From: Hominimerdicola alba
GTDB lineage: Bacteria; Bacillota; Clostridia; Oscillospirales; Ruminococcaceae
DNA: 47,674 nt
Direction of reading: 5' to 3'
Assembly: GCF_900112155.1 (NCBI RefSeq)
Contig: NZ_FOKQ01000031.1
Location: forward strand, 1 to 47,674
The notes below the pieces were generated by a model. It had not been told where the DNA came from and did not search any database. It saw only the letters and a list, made by a program, of their open reading frames with translations. Shown one piece after another: positions 8,086-17,149 of this stretch. The position numbers and the translations under genes were made by a program. Each line of letters opens with the position of its first letter. Position 1 is the first letter of the stretch.

Positions 8086-8976
8086 ATGAAGAGATTTTCA
8101 AAACCATTTATAAGTATCTTTTTGACAATTGTAGTCGTTATTTCGATGCTGCCTATGGCTGCATTTGCAGCATCCTACAACACGGACTATTGGAATCATT
8201 CAGAGCCAAGCCGTACTCTCTCAAATGGCAGCAGGGGCGATGATGTAAAGTGGCTTCAGTGTGCAATTAATAACCTTATTGTTAATGGCGATAGAAACGG
8301 TTCTCGTCTTTCTACTTCTAAATTAGATGTTGATGGTGCTTTTGGTAATGCAACAAAGACAGCAGTTTTAGCATTCCAGAGAAAGTATGGTTTAGCTGTA
8401 GATGGTTATTTTGGTCCTGCTTCTCGTTCAAAGATGAAGTCAGTACTTCGTTCTGCACCAATAATTACACCCACAAAGAGACAGTTCAGCTGGCCGGTTC
8501 CCGGTGTTGCAGCAATTTCCTCAGCATTCGTTGACGGCAGAAATCATGGTGCGATAGATATTGCAGCACCTACCGGTACATCTGTTAGAGCAGCAGCTGC
8601 AGGAACTGTACAAACCTATCCCGGCGACTGGAACGGCGGTGCAGGTAATTACGTTGTAATCACTCATAAGATCGAAGGTAAAACCTACCTGACTGTTTAT
8701 ATGCACCTGAGCAAGATCACTATTGCAAACGGCGCAACCGTTTCAGCCGGAACAGAGATCGGAAAAGTCGGCAGCACCGGCAATAGCTCAGGTCCTCACC
8801 TTGATTTCTCAATCCGTGAAGGCAGTTACTCCGGTACAAGACTTGATCCCGGCTACTACACCACTATTCCTTCAGGTCTGTACAACTGCACAAACTGTGC
8901 GAATTACGTAAATGAGATCAACACTTACAAGAATAATGTATATGCTTTATCTGCACACAAACATTCAAATTATTGA
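8086..8976 (+). CDS. Secreted peptidoglycan-binding M23 family metallopeptidase
   Basis: 296 residues; AAGGAG precedes the ATG. The signal peptide ends near AAFAAS. Residues about 45-125 form a peptidoglycan-binding domain (SNGSRGDDVKWLQCAINNL ... VDGAFGNATKTAVLAFQRKY). Residues about 135-255 form a LytM/M23 domain: H154 and D158 in HGAID, H207 in YMHLS, and H238 in GPHLDF. The last motif is normally HxH; here the second His is Asp240, so a zinc ligand appears replaced (Asp may still coordinate zinc). Predicted role: cutting peptide cross-bridges in cell-wall peptidoglycan outside the cell. The binding domain is nearly identical at DNA level to that of the M15 gene at 13498, pointing to recent duplication or gene conversion. 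Confidence 0.88.
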   Translation: MKRFSKPFISIFLTIVVVISMLPMAAFAASYNTDYWNHSEPSRTLSNGSRGDDVKWLQCAINNLIVNGDRNGSRLSTSKLDVDGAFGNATKTAVLAFQRKYGLAVDGYFGPASRSKMKSVLRSAPIITPTKRQFSWPVPGVAAISSAFVDGRNHGAIDIAAPTGTSVRAAAAGTVQTYPGDWNGGAGNYVVITHKIEGKTYLTVYMHLSKITIANGATVSAGTEIGKVGSTGNSSGPHLDFSIREGSYSGTRLDPGYYTTIPSGLYNCTNCANYVNEINTYKNNVYALSAHKHSNY

Positions 8977-9064
8977 TCTCAGTTACAAAGCATGATGGCA
9001 ACCGCCAGATAAGCTGGTCCTGTGCAAGGAATGAGTAATGGTTGACATTTGCTGATATTCAAAA

Positions 9065-9099
9065 AAACAGCCACAGGATCGGTTTATTCCTGTGGCTGT
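9065..9099 (+). terminator. Terminator downstream of the M23 gene
   Basis: 13-bp stem AACAGCCACAGGA / TCCTGTGGCTGTT with a 9-nt loop. An A run flanks the left side and TCTTG the right, so it could work in both directions. Confidence 0.7.
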
Positions 9100-9221
9100 T
9101 CTTGCGTAATGCATAAAGTTATATCATACTTCAAAGCGATGATCACGGGAACTTATCATGGTAAAGAAAAGATACACACAGCGTTTTTCCTGTTCGCAGA
9201 ACTACATTTTCACTTTCTGCA

Positions 9222-9401
9222 CATTTCCACTCAAGTGAGTTTACTTGCAAGCGCTGCGGTGCGACCTACCTTGATGTTTGCACTACCGGCAACTATTCAA
9301 ACGGTCACTGGTTCGGTGATGAAAGAACAGGAAACAACTCTATTTTCACATTCAAAAACTATCACAGGTGCGATTTATTGGTGATAACAGCAAGCCAATA
9401 A
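9222..9401 (+). pseudogene. Internally deleted relic of an M15 peptidase gene
   Basis: The frame from 9222 reads HFHSSEFTCKRCGAT and then jumps to YLDVCTTGNYSNGHWFGDER and FTFKNY. These are the start and the end of the M15 domain of the gene at 13498. The roughly 100 residues between them, including the catalytic H/D region, are missing. It is a dead copy on the opposite strand, still followed by the same class of terminator hairpin. Confidence 0.85.
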
Positions 9402-9430
9402 AACCTGTCCCCAAAACAAATACAGATATA

Positions 9431-9470
9431 GCAATGCCCCGAAGTGTTTTAAAACACTTCGGGGCATTGC
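9431..9470. terminator. 40-bp perfect palindrome, terminator of the M15 relic
   Basis: GCAATGCCCCGAAGTGTTTT followed directly by its exact reverse complement. An imperfect version (13399-13431) ends the intact M15 gene, so this is the relic's terminator. Confidence 0.7.
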
Positions 9471-9485
9471 TCAATTATCCCTGAT

Positions 9486-10170
9486 TATTCGCTACCCTTT
9501 TCCGTACACTTCATCGAGTATCATCTGCAGTTCCTCTGTTTCAAACTTCCTGCGCAGTTACGCCTTGTACTTGTGTAAGTCTTACAGCTTCCTTTAGCAG
9601 CAGCCTTCTTGACTTTGAGTGTTGCTCCTTTGCCCTGTACGATCTGTTTGCCGTTCCGTCTGGCGGTCTCAATACCTTCTGCTGTCCTCCGGCGAAGATC
9701 GTAAACTTCCTCTTGTGCATGACCGAATGCAAGCTCGATCTGTCTTGTGGCAAGCAGCCTCAGGACTCTGTTAGCCGCTTCTATATAGATGTCAGCGATC
9801 TCATTACTACAAGCTCCACGCTTTTGCTCAGAGCTTGCTTGTAGTTCGCTGTGTTGATGTGGGGTTCCTTCAAAAACACAAGCTCAGTGCCCTTGTCATA
9901 GAGTGTCATGTATAGCTCTATACCCTCGGCAGCATTACGGTTCATACGGCTCACGCTGTCAAACACGATGATGCCACCGCCATGCACCTGTTTCAGAAGC
10001 TTTTTAAGTTCCCTGCGGTCTTAGTTCCGGGTGTAAGCTTCTTTGTATATGCGGGCGGTCGGGTATACCTTGATGATGATGCGCTCCTGCCGCTCGATGT
10101 AGATGTTACTGATACTGTACTTATTGCCACACACGTCACGTTAAGGGTATCAAAAACTCTAGCATAAAAA
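9486..10170 (-). pseudogene. Degenerate serine site-specific recombinase
   Basis: Minus-strand pieces in different frames together resemble a resolvase/invertase: RVFDTLNV near the start, then KQVHGGGIIVFDSVSRMNRN, IELYMTLYDKGTELVFLKEP and INTANYKQALSKSVEL (9800-9990), and further down LAFGHAQEEVYDLRRRTAEG with ARRNGKQIVQGKGATL. Several frameshifts and a stop separate them, so no active enzyme can be made. The SRMNRN and helix-E-like parts are characteristic. It is probably the remains of a small mobile element. Confidence 0.75.
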
Positions 10171-10264
10171 AGAATTAAGACTACAGATCGTGATGTATCT
10201 GTAGTCATTATATTTGTGTGGCACAGATGGTTTTCGGGTGAGCGCGGGGAAAGTTCGGATATAT

Positions 10265-10304
10265 GAAAAATACGGGTATTTTCATTTGAGAAAGTACCCG
10301 TATT
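10265..10304 (-). terminator. Terminator of the SleB-like gene
   Basis: Stem AATACGGGTA / TACCCGTATT with a 16-nt loop, followed on the minus strand by TTTTTC. Confidence 0.75.
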
Positions 10305-10320
10305 GTTATATCTATAATTA

Positions 10321-11118
10321 TTATACTACGATAGAACCGCTTCCGCCGGGACGTCTGTATGTGCCCCTGTATGTTTTGCTGAAGAAGTTGTAAGAACCGT
10401 TTCCACGGAAGTACAGATAACCCTCATTGAAGGTGCTCTTGTGATTGAAATAGTATGTTACTGCTTCTCTAACGCCTGTGGTAACTTCGTTTGAAAACTT
10501 TGTCAAACCTGCATAGCTTGATGAACCAGAGAACTGATTAGGCTGTGTGATAACTCCGTATACGGTATTAGGGAAGTTGCCTGAACTCTTGCGGTTCATT
10601 ATGACCTCAACTACAAGTGCCTTCTCATACATTGAGATGTTGTTGCTTTTTGCCTCATGTGCAACACAGTTGCAGATGCGTATGTAATCGGTCTTACTTA
10701 TGCCGGAAGGATAAGCAGTCGATATACCCAGCGCTTTCTTCATTGCAGTGAGTGACTTTGTTCCGAATATGCCGTCAACTTCGCTTGCACCCATATACTT
10801 ATTCTGGAATTTTTTAACAGCTGCTGTTGTTTTAGCACCGAAAGCACCATCAACAGTCAAAGCAGGAGATGCCATACCCAGCTTGTTCAGAGCACACTGG
10901 AGCCACTTTACTGAATCACCATTGCTTCCATTCTTCAGTGTAGTTGAAGGTGTTGCGTGAAGCTGATATGATGTACTGGACAGTGAAATTGCAGCTGATG
11001 CGGTTATTGCTGTTGAATTGAAAATATTAGGTACTGTTGTACCTGTGAGGGCAGAACCTCCTGTGAGAAGAGTGAATGCCAGTATAACTGACGCGGTTTT
11101 CTTGAATGTAGTATTCAT
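10321..11118 (-). CDS. Secreted cell-wall hydrolase, peptidoglycan-binding domain plus SleB-like domain
   Basis: 265 residues from the ATG at 11118 (AAAGGAAG upstream; the in-frame TTG at 11136 lacks a site). A signal peptide ending near ITASAA is followed by a peptidoglycan-binding domain (KNGSNGDSVKWLQCALNKLG ... VDGAFGAKTTAAVKKFQNKY). The C-terminal half resembles the Hydrolase_2/SleB fold: ICNCVAHEAKS with a likely catalytic Glu, then YEKALVVEVIMNR, VYGVITQPNQFSG and a C-terminal Gly/Arg-rich end. SleB enzymes are lytic transglycosylases of spore cortex. In this non-sporulating-looking context it more likely remodels vegetative wall. Its promoter region is nearly identical to that of the M15 gene at 13498, so the two are probably co-regulated. 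Confidence 0.85.
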   Translation of the reverse strand: MNTTFKKTASVILAFTLLTGGSALTGTTVPNIFNSTAITASAAISLSSTSYQLHATPSTTLKNGSNGDSVKWLQCALNKLGMASPALTVDGAFGAKTTAAVKKFQNKYMGASEVDGIFGTKSLTAMKKALGISTAYPSGISKTDYIRICNCVAHEAKSNNISMYEKALVVEVIMNRKSSGNFPNTVYGVITQPNQFSGSSSYAGLTKFSNEVTTGVREAVTYYFNHKSTFNEGYLYFRGNGSYNFFSKTYRGTYRRPGGSGSIVV

Positions 11119-11208
11119 CGTATTTCTTCCTTTCAAATTTAAAATACTTTAGTTTTTTCCGAAATGCCGTTGACAAAATCCTTTATTTTGTTTTTTTCAT
11201 TTCGTTGT

Positions 11209-11251
11209 TTGACTGTACTTGAAGTATAGCACATACAGTCAAGAAAGTCAG
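11209..11251 (-). promoter_or_regulatory. Promoter with an inverted repeat around the -10 (SleB-like gene)
   Basis: Minus strand: CTGACT (11251-11246), 17 nt, TATACT (11228-11223). The -10 lies between the arms of TTGACTGTA (11242-11234) and TACAGTCAA (11217-11209), a perfect 9-bp inverted repeat that could be an operator. About 140 bp of this region recur upstream of the gene at 13498. Confidence 0.6.
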
Positions 11252-11507
11252 TTTTTTGAGAGTCAGCAGTTGAAAAATCGGAGTGAATGGTATATAAGTA
11301 TCTTGATGGATATGGTTTATGCTTCATTGCCCGCGAGATGAACCGACGTTGGATAAAGTCGCCCGAATATTTCTCCCACAGAAACGCCAGCCCAAAAATC
11401 TGGCAGGCAGGAACTTTATCAGAAGCAGAATACGACAGAGCTTGATCGCCTTATTGAAAATGCAAAAATGCATCGTAAGCATAAACACCCAACATATAAT
11501 ATAAAAA

Positions 11508-11542
11508 ACGGATAGCCGTCCAATAATTAGACTACTATCCGT
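11508..11542 (-). terminator. Terminator of the second DUF285-repeat gene
   Basis: ACGGATAG/CTATCCGT hairpin, followed on the minus strand by TTTTTT. Same hairpin family as at 311, 14580 and 23271. Confidence 0.75.
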
Positions 11543-11571
11543 TTTGCATTTATCATATCAATATCATCCCG

Positions 11572-13182
11572 TCACTTTATTGTAACAGTCACAGCATTTT
11601 TTATTGCGTTTGATGTATACCAAGTGTCGTTCACTCTTGCGGCGATGGCAACTTTATAAGTCTTGCCGGGTGTGAGATTTTTGGGAGAAGTGTAGACTGT
11701 ATCGGTTATATCCTGTGTTTGTATTCTCCACTTGCCTGCAAGGTATACAGCTATTCCGTACCTGTCCGCGTTTTCAACCTTATCCCATGTGAATCTCACC
11801 TGATGATATTTCTCGCTGTATGTTACCTTAATGTTGGTGGGATAGGCGGGCTTTGTTTCTTCTTCGATAGGTAAGCGCTTGTATGTGTTCTTGCCATTGT
11901 TTTCGATAACTGCAAAATCACCGTTGCCGCTTACAATGGTCGAAGGCGCATTTTCATTCACCCAGCCTTTGCCGTTAAGAAGCTCTGCATCTTTGGCAAT
12001 ATTTTTGAAATTCTCGCCAAGGGTAAGGGAACTAAGTTCACCAGAAGACCAGAACATACATCTCATATATGTAACACTGCTCGTTTCAAAACCGCTCAGA
12101 TCCAGAGCAGTCAGGTTTGAACAACCACCGAACATCCAACTCATATCTGTAACTTTGCTCGTATCAAATCCACTTACATCCAGTGAAGTCAGGCTGGAAC
12201 AACCGCCGAACATCCAACTCATATTTATAGCTTCGCTCGTATCAAATCCGCTTACATCCAGTGAAGTCAGATCGGTACATTTAATGAACATACAACTCAT
12301 ATCCATAACATTGCTTGTGTCAAATCCACTTACATCGAGTGAATTCAATTTAGAACAACCATCGAACATACCGCTCATATCTGTTACTTTGCTTGTATCA
12401 AATCCGCTCAGATCCAGAGTGGTCAGTTTGGAACAATCTTTGAACATATCACCCACATCCGTAACTTTGCTTGTGTCAAATCCGCTCAGATCCAGAGTGG
12501 TCAGTTTGGAACAACCTTTGAACATACCCCACATATCTGTAACTCTGCTTGTATCAAATCCGCTTACATCCAGCGCAGTCAGGTTAGAACATTTATAGAA
12601 CATACCTTCCATATATGTCACATTGCTTGTGTCAAATCCACTTACATCCAGTGAAGTCAATTCAGAACAGCCATAGAACATCATGCCTATCACTGATACC
12701 TTGCACGTGTCAAAATTACTCAGATCCAGATCAGTCAGGTTAGAACACTCGAAGAACATACCGCTCATATCTGTAACTTTGCTTGTATCAAAGCTGCTAA
12801 GATCAAGTGTAGTCAATCTGTAGCATCGATCGAACATACAACCCATTCGGGTAACATTGCTTGTATCTGCATTTAAAAGGTCTATAGTAGTACAATTTGA
12901 ATAACCGCTAAAAAGCCCGGTGCAGTCTTCAGGAAGAACTGTTCCTTCTTCGGCTATGATCGACTTAACATTTTCTTTCCCATTCATGTTTCTGACAGTA
13001 TGAATGTTAACATTTCCCCTGAGGGTAAGCGCACCTGTCGCCTTATCAAAAGAAAAGCAATCAGAATCAAAAGTTGTAGCCTGTGCGGTGATAGTCTGTG
13101 TGATAACAGGCGCACCATAGCTGACAACACCTGCTGTCATGCAAAGTGACATCACTACTGCTATAATTTTTTTCATCTTCAT
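11572..13182 (-). CDS. Secreted BspA-like protein with DUF285 repeats and a CBM37-like C-terminus (shorter paralogue)
   Basis: 536 residues from the ATG at 13182 (AGGAGG upstream). The signal peptide (KKIIAVVMSLCMTAGVVSYG, then ITAQATT) is nearly the same as in the gene at 374. About twelve 26-residue repeats follow (LTSLDVSGFDTSKVTDMSWM, then FGGCS), then the same linker (LLNGKGWVN ... VSGNGDFAVIENNGKNTYKR) and a CBM37-like tail (YHQVRFTWDKVENADRYGIA ... LTPGKTYKVAIAARVND). It is a free-standing gene with its own promoter and terminator. The difference in repeat number from its paralogue fits expansion and contraction of the 78-bp DNA repeat. Surface binding protein; ligand unknown. Confidence 0.9.
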   Translation of the reverse strand: MKMKKIIAVVMSLCMTAGVVSYGAPVITQTITAQATTFDSDCFSFDKATGALTLRGNVNIHTVRNMNGKENVKSIIAEEGTVLPEDCTGLFSGYSNCTTIDLLNADTSNVTRMGCMFDRCYRLTTLDLSSFDTSKVTDMSGMFFECSNLTDLDLSNFDTCKVSVIGMMFYGCSELTSLDVSGFDTSNVTYMEGMFYKCSNLTALDVSGFDTSRVTDMWGMFKGCSKLTTLDLSGFDTSKVTDVGDMFKDCSKLTTLDLSGFDTSKVTDMSGMFDGCSKLNSLDVSGFDTSNVMDMSCMFIKCTDLTSLDVSGFDTSEAINMSWMFGGCSSLTSLDVSGFDTSKVTDMSWMFGGCSNLTALDLSGFETSSVTYMRCMFWSSGELSSLTLGENFKNIAKDAELLNGKGWVNENAPSTIVSGNGDFAVIENNGKNTYKRLPIEEETKPAYPTNIKVTYSEKYHQVRFTWDKVENADRYGIAVYLAGKWRIQTQDITDTVYTSPKNLTPGKTYKVAIAARVNDTWYTSNAIKNAVTVTIK

Positions 13183-13243
13183 AAATTCGACCTCCTGAAT
13201 CATCATGTTGAAAATTGCAATATATATCAATATTTTCCAAAAT

Positions 13244-13272
13244 ATGATAGCACATATAATTATCGATGTCAA
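13244..13272 (-). promoter_or_regulatory. Promoter of the second DUF285-repeat gene
   Basis: TTGACA (13272-13267), 17-nt spacer, TATCAT (13249-13244) on the minus strand. Same layout and upstream block as at 3216. Confidence 0.8.
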
Positions 13273-13398
13273 TAATTTTGATACATTTTCTTAATCACTT
13301 GTTGCTTATCTACAATAGAAAAACATATTATTTTATATTTTCGACAAACTTTGAAGAACCATGAAAAAATATGCCGAGTTAAACATGATATAAAAGCA

Positions 13399-13431
13399 AT
13401 GCCCCGAAGTGTTCTGAACGCTTCGAGGCAT
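13399..13431 (-). terminator. Terminator of the M15 peptidase gene
   Basis: Imperfect hairpin ATGCCTCGAAGCGTTC / GAACACTTCGGGGCAT on the minus strand, followed by TGCTTTTAT. Confidence 0.65.
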
Positions 13432-13497
13432 CATTTTAACGGGTATTTGTTTTAAGGGTAGGTTTTTTCAACTGACTGAAACACTTCTACGGAGTGT

Positions 13498-14388
13498 TTA
13501 CCATCTGGGTTTATAATTTTTGAAAGTAGGAATATTGTTATCTCCGTTTCTTTCATCACCGAACCAGTGACCGTTTGAATAGTTGCTGGTAGTGCGTACA
13601 TCAAGGTGAATTGCAGTGCTATCGATTATACCGATGCCTGAGAAGCCGATCTGCTCTGCTTCCCATGCAACCCTTGCAGAAGAGATCTGATAACCGTTCT
13701 TGTCGTAGCAAATAACATCTGCTGCAATACCGAGAGTATGTGCATCATTTCTGTAGCCGCCTACTGCAACGGAACAATCAGGATCACGATAACCGGAGGT
13801 TACGATAATCTTTGAGCAGTTCAGTCTGGAATAGAGGGATTCCAGCTTGTTAATGAGATCCTGGCTGATAGTGTGGGTCGCACCGCAGCGCTTGCAGGCA
13901 AACTCACTTGAGTGGAAATGTGCAGAAAGCTGTCCGTTTACAGGCTTTACTGTTGCAGAACGAAGTACTGACTTCATCTTTGAACGAGAAGCAGGACCAA
14001 AATAACCATCTACTGTTAAACCATACTTTCTCTGGAATGCTAAAACTGCTGTCTTTGTTGCATTACCAAAAGCACCATCAACGTCTAATTTAGAAGTAGA
14101 AAGACGAGAACCGTTTTTATCGCCATTAACAATAAGGTCATTGATCGCACACTGAAGCCACTTCACATCATCGCCCCTGCTGCCATTTGAGAGAGTACGG
14201 CTTGGCTCTGAATGACTCTGATAGTTTGTGCTGTATGTTGCTGCACTTGCAACGATCGAATTACCGAATATAGCATTTCCTATCGTGGTGCTGCCCATTG
14301 CAGGGGCGGATACCGAGAGAATGCAGCTTACTGCTGTCAGGGTGGTGATTACCTTCTTCTTTGCGCTTGTGATTGTTGTGTTTTTCAT
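13498..14388 (-). CDS. Secreted peptidoglycan-binding M15 family peptidase (D,D-carboxypeptidase-like)
   Basis: 296 residues; AAAGGAAG lies 6 nt before the ATG. A signal peptide is followed by a peptidoglycan-binding domain (residues about 50-145) almost identical to that of the M23 gene at 8086. The C-terminal M15-type domain starts HFHSSEFACKRCGA and holds TSGYRDPDCSVAVGG, SxHTLGIAADV (zinc His and Asp) and IHLDVR (second zinc His). This is the Peptidase_M15_3 arrangement, expected to trim or cross-cut peptidoglycan stem peptides. A duplicated, gutted copy lies at 9222-9401. Shared promoter architecture with the SleB-like gene suggests joint regulation. Confidence 0.88.
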   Translation of the reverse strand: MKNTTITSAKKKVITTLTAVSCILSVSAPAMGSTTIGNAIFGNSIVASAATYSTNYQSHSEPSRTLSNGSRGDDVKWLQCAINDLIVNGDKNGSRLSTSKLDVDGAFGNATKTAVLAFQRKYGLTVDGYFGPASRSKMKSVLRSATVKPVNGQLSAHFHSSEFACKRCGATHTISQDLINKLESLYSRLNCSKIIVTSGYRDPDCSVAVGGYRNDAHTLGIAADVICYDKNGYQISSARVAWEAEQIGFSGIGIIDSTAIHLDVRTTSNYSNGHWFGDERNGDNNIPTFKNYKPRW

Positions 14389-14492
14389 TTTTTTCTTCCT
14401 TTCAATTTTTGATTTACCTTAATTTATTCCGAAATGCCGTTGTCAAAATTCTTTATTTTGTTTATCGCATCTCGTTGTTTGACTGTACTTGA

Positions 14493-14521
14493 AGTATAGC
14501 ACTTATGGTCAGGAAAGTCTG
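14493..14521 (-). promoter_or_regulatory. Promoter of the M15 peptidase gene
   Basis: CAGACT, 17 nt, TATACT (14498-14493) on the minus strand. The surrounding sequence is largely the same as at 11209, but the inverted repeat around the -10 is less perfect here. Confidence 0.55.
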
Positions 14522-14579
14522 CTTTTTGAGAGTCAGCAGTTGAAAAATCGGAGTGAATGGGATAGCAAATAATAAAAAA

Positions 14580-14613
14580 ACGGATAGACGTGTTATATGT
14601 TACGCCTATCCGT
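14580..14613. terminator. Orphan copy of the ACGGATAG hairpin terminator
   Basis: ACGGATAG/CTATCCGT hairpin flanked by A7 on the left and TTTTA on the right. It lies between two divergent genes and ends neither, so it is probably all that remains of a lost BspA-like gene. Confidence 0.6.
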
Positions 14614-14919
14614 TTTATTATTTATGCTTAGGTATAGCGCTTTGTGTCAGTCCATAAAAGTACAATGAATTTTCAGCGATGCAGATATAGCAAATAATCA
14701 CCAAGTACGCATTGATTTCGCACCTTTGATTTGTGTAACCATACAAAGTGGAAAACTTCTTATTCAAAAAGCGTTACTTTTTTGCTGAAATCAGCATTAG
14801 TATATGGATGCATTAAATGAATTCGATTATGCAGCAGAAAATTGGATCTGATCGGAACTATGATCTGACCCGAAATCCTGAATACACATTAGGCTCAAAT
14901 ATCCAAGGAGGTTTTAAAA
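14614..14919 (+). other. Upstream region of the dockerin gene, no gene seen
   Basis: No convincing open frame. It must hold the promoter of the gene at 14920, but I could not pick one hexamer pair with confidence. An AAGGAGG ribosome-binding site ends the region. Confidence 0.5.
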
Positions 14920-17049
14920 ATGTACAAAAATAAAAGAAGTATCATCAGCAGATTATCCGCGATGACAACAGGTATCCTGCTGGCGGCACAGTGCTTTACC
15001 GCATTTGCCGAAACACCGTCAGTATGCGGTGATGTGAACAGTGACGGAAAGATCAATGTAACGGACATTGTTGCCACAGCGGCTCATGTTAAGGGCAAAA
15101 AGTTACTTAGCGACAGAGAAGCTTTCATTGCTGATGTAAACTGCGACGGTAAGGTAAATGTGACGGATATCACACTGATCGCCGCACAATGCAAGGGCAA
15201 AAAAATGCTGCCAAGGGTGAACAAACCCGAATTTCAAAAGCTGGATCATCTAACGGGTGAATCGATATATATGGTAGTCAATGGCAAGATCATCACAGGT
15301 TTCACAACGACAGATGAGTCCGACCCGTCAAAGACTATTTATAATGCAAAGGTAGTGGATATTGAAACTATGAAAACCGAACGCGTTTTCAGCAGTGAAA
15401 AATATTTCAGAGTAGCAGGCATAAAGAAAGACGGCACGGTTATAATTATTAAATTCAGATCCGGCGGCGAAACTAATGTATGTTTCTATGCCCCCGATAA
15501 GGACGAACCCGAGGTAGTTGAGACAGATCTGTTTTATCCCGGTGAGTATTATGATGAGGAGACTGACACGTTATATCTGAATGATGACACCTTATACAAG
15601 CTGACAGCGGATGGAAAACTGGTGGATATCACACCCTTTGAAAATGATGATAAATATTTCAGAGATGTTGACTTCAGTAATAAGATGATCGGGCTGAGCG
15701 TTGCGAAAAAGGATAATCCGTTCCTTTATGACCTCAGTGTGATCTCACTGTCGACAGGTGAGACACTCTGGAATACCGTACAGCACAGCGGAAACACTTA
15801 CTTCTCAAACGGATATACGCTGGTCGCCGATAATATAAACGGCTGTGAGGCTTCTCTTCGCTGTTTTGACACACTGACAGGAGAGATGCTGGGCATATAC
15901 AAATTGGATTCCTATATGCCCATAGTGTATTCATCAAATAAAAGCGATAAGTTCATTTTTGATGACCATTCAAATAAGTTTATGGTATTCGATCCCAAGG
16001 ACGGCGGGATAGCATATGCTGATCTGGGTTTGAAAAACATGAACATATTCAACGTCGTCTTTCTGGATGAGGACAAAGTGATAGTTACTGCCGAATATAT
16101 GGATGGAAAGGAAACAAAGTGTGATAGCTTTATCCTTGATACTTCCAAGCTGGAGTACAATAAGCTTCCCGAGGGCATAGATGTTGCAACTTCCGATGAT
16201 TTTAAGCCGAAGACATTGGGCGATGAACTGAAAGAACAACGTAAAACTGCTGACAGGCTGGAGGACGAGTACGGTATCACCATACTAATCGGTAATGAGG
16301 TGCTTAATGTTCTGAATTATGGTTATTCGTGGAGCTCCACAGAGGAAAATATGGATCCTGATTATCCCGAGACTCTTGATAGTACCCTGTACGAGTTGGA
16401 GGAATGGCTGAAGGTATATCCCGAGGGATTCTTTGAGAAGTTCAAAACGGAAGACAATCCTGAGGGATACAGGCTTCTTCTGATAGATGATTTTAATGAA
16501 AATGATGGATTAGTAAATCAGGTAGCAGGTCTGACATTCAGGGCTTCTGACGATTATATTGATATTGCAGTGAGCCAATACTGTGGTAATTTAGATGGAG
16601 TAATGGATCATGAAACATGGCACGCTGTTGAAGATCTGGTAGGGCTGGAAGATCCTTTTGACGAGGACGAATGGGAAAAGCTCAACCCCGAAGGTTTTGA
16701 ATACTTCACAGGAGATTACTTCGCCGGTGATATGCCCTGGGACGAAGAATTTGAACAGTATCTGACCCATTGGGCAAGCAGAAATCATAACTATGAGAAC
16801 GGTTATTTTGTAAGAGAATACAGTGTGACAAATCAGTATGAGGACAGGGCGACTATTATGGAATTTGTTTATCCGTCTTCTACAAAGTTAGGAGTTTACG
16901 ATATGGAAGAGGAACTCCCGAAGTATGCTCATCTCAATGCCAAGCTGGAATATATGGCTGAGTGGATCAGACCGTACTTTGGATATGTATACTGGGAAGA
17001 AATGATAAAGAACAAATATATTCCCGCGCCCGGGGAAGCATTGGGCTAA
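14920..17049 (+). CDS. Secreted protein with N-terminal dockerin-like module, propeller-like middle and HExxH metalloprotease-like domain
   Basis: 709 residues; AAGGAGG lies 9 nt upstream of the ATG. A signal peptide ends near AFAET. Residues about 32-95 form two dockerin type I calcium loops, GDVNSDGKINVTDI and ADVNCDGKVNVTDI, each followed by a helix ending in KGKK. Residues about 110-420 are repeated beta-strand-like segments (KDGTVIII, TLYLNDDTLYKL, IISLSTGETLWN), resembling a propeller. The C-terminal part has MDHETWHAVEDL with H564, E565 and H568 as an HExxH zinc site, and a later acidic stretch that could give the third ligand. I infer an extracellular metalloprotease docked through its N-terminus. 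No cohesin or scaffoldin lies in the window, so the docking partner is unknown. Confidence 0.8.
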   Translation: MYKNKRSIISRLSAMTTGILLAAQCFTAFAETPSVCGDVNSDGKINVTDIVATAAHVKGKKLLSDREAFIADVNCDGKVNVTDITLIAAQCKGKKMLPRVNKPEFQKLDHLTGESIYMVVNGKIITGFTTTDESDPSKTIYNAKVVDIETMKTERVFSSEKYFRVAGIKKDGTVIIIKFRSGGETNVCFYAPDKDEPEVVETDLFYPGEYYDEETDTLYLNDDTLYKLTADGKLVDITPFENDDKYFRDVDFSNKMIGLSVAKKDNPFLYDLSVISLSTGETLWNTVQHSGNTYFSNGYTLVADNINGCEASLRCFDTLTGEMLGIYKLDSYMPIVYSSNKSDKFIFDDHSNKFMVFDPKDGGIAYADLGLKNMNIFNVVFLDEDKVIVTAEYMDGKETKCDSFILDTSKLEYNKLPEGIDVATSDDFKPKTLGDELKEQRKTADRLEDEYGITILIGNEVLNVLNYGYSWSSTEENMDPDYPETLDSTLYELEEWLKVYPEGFFEKFKTEDNPEGYRLLLIDDFNENDGLVNQVAGLTFRASDDYIDIAVSQYCGNLDGVMDHETWHAVEDLVGLEDPFDEDEWEKLNPEGFEYFTGDYFAGDMPWDEEFEQYLTHWASRNHNYENGYFVREYSVTNQYEDRATIMEFVYPSSTKLGVYDMEEELPKYAHLNAKLEYMAEWIRPYFGYVYWEEMIKNKYIPAPGEALG

Positions 17050-17149
17050 GAAAAACAAATGTTATACAAACAAGTTCAGCCCCGGGGTGTTGTGACCCGC
17101 TTCACTTTGCGCGTACAGCACCCCCTATGGATAATTTAATCAACGAACC

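Noticed and set aside
11319-11504. Plus-strand 61-residue frame upstream of the hairpin at 11508
   Set aside because: No ribosome-binding site; a second frame (ELDRLIENAKMHRKHKH) hints at a decayed mobile-element fragment, but it is too short to name.
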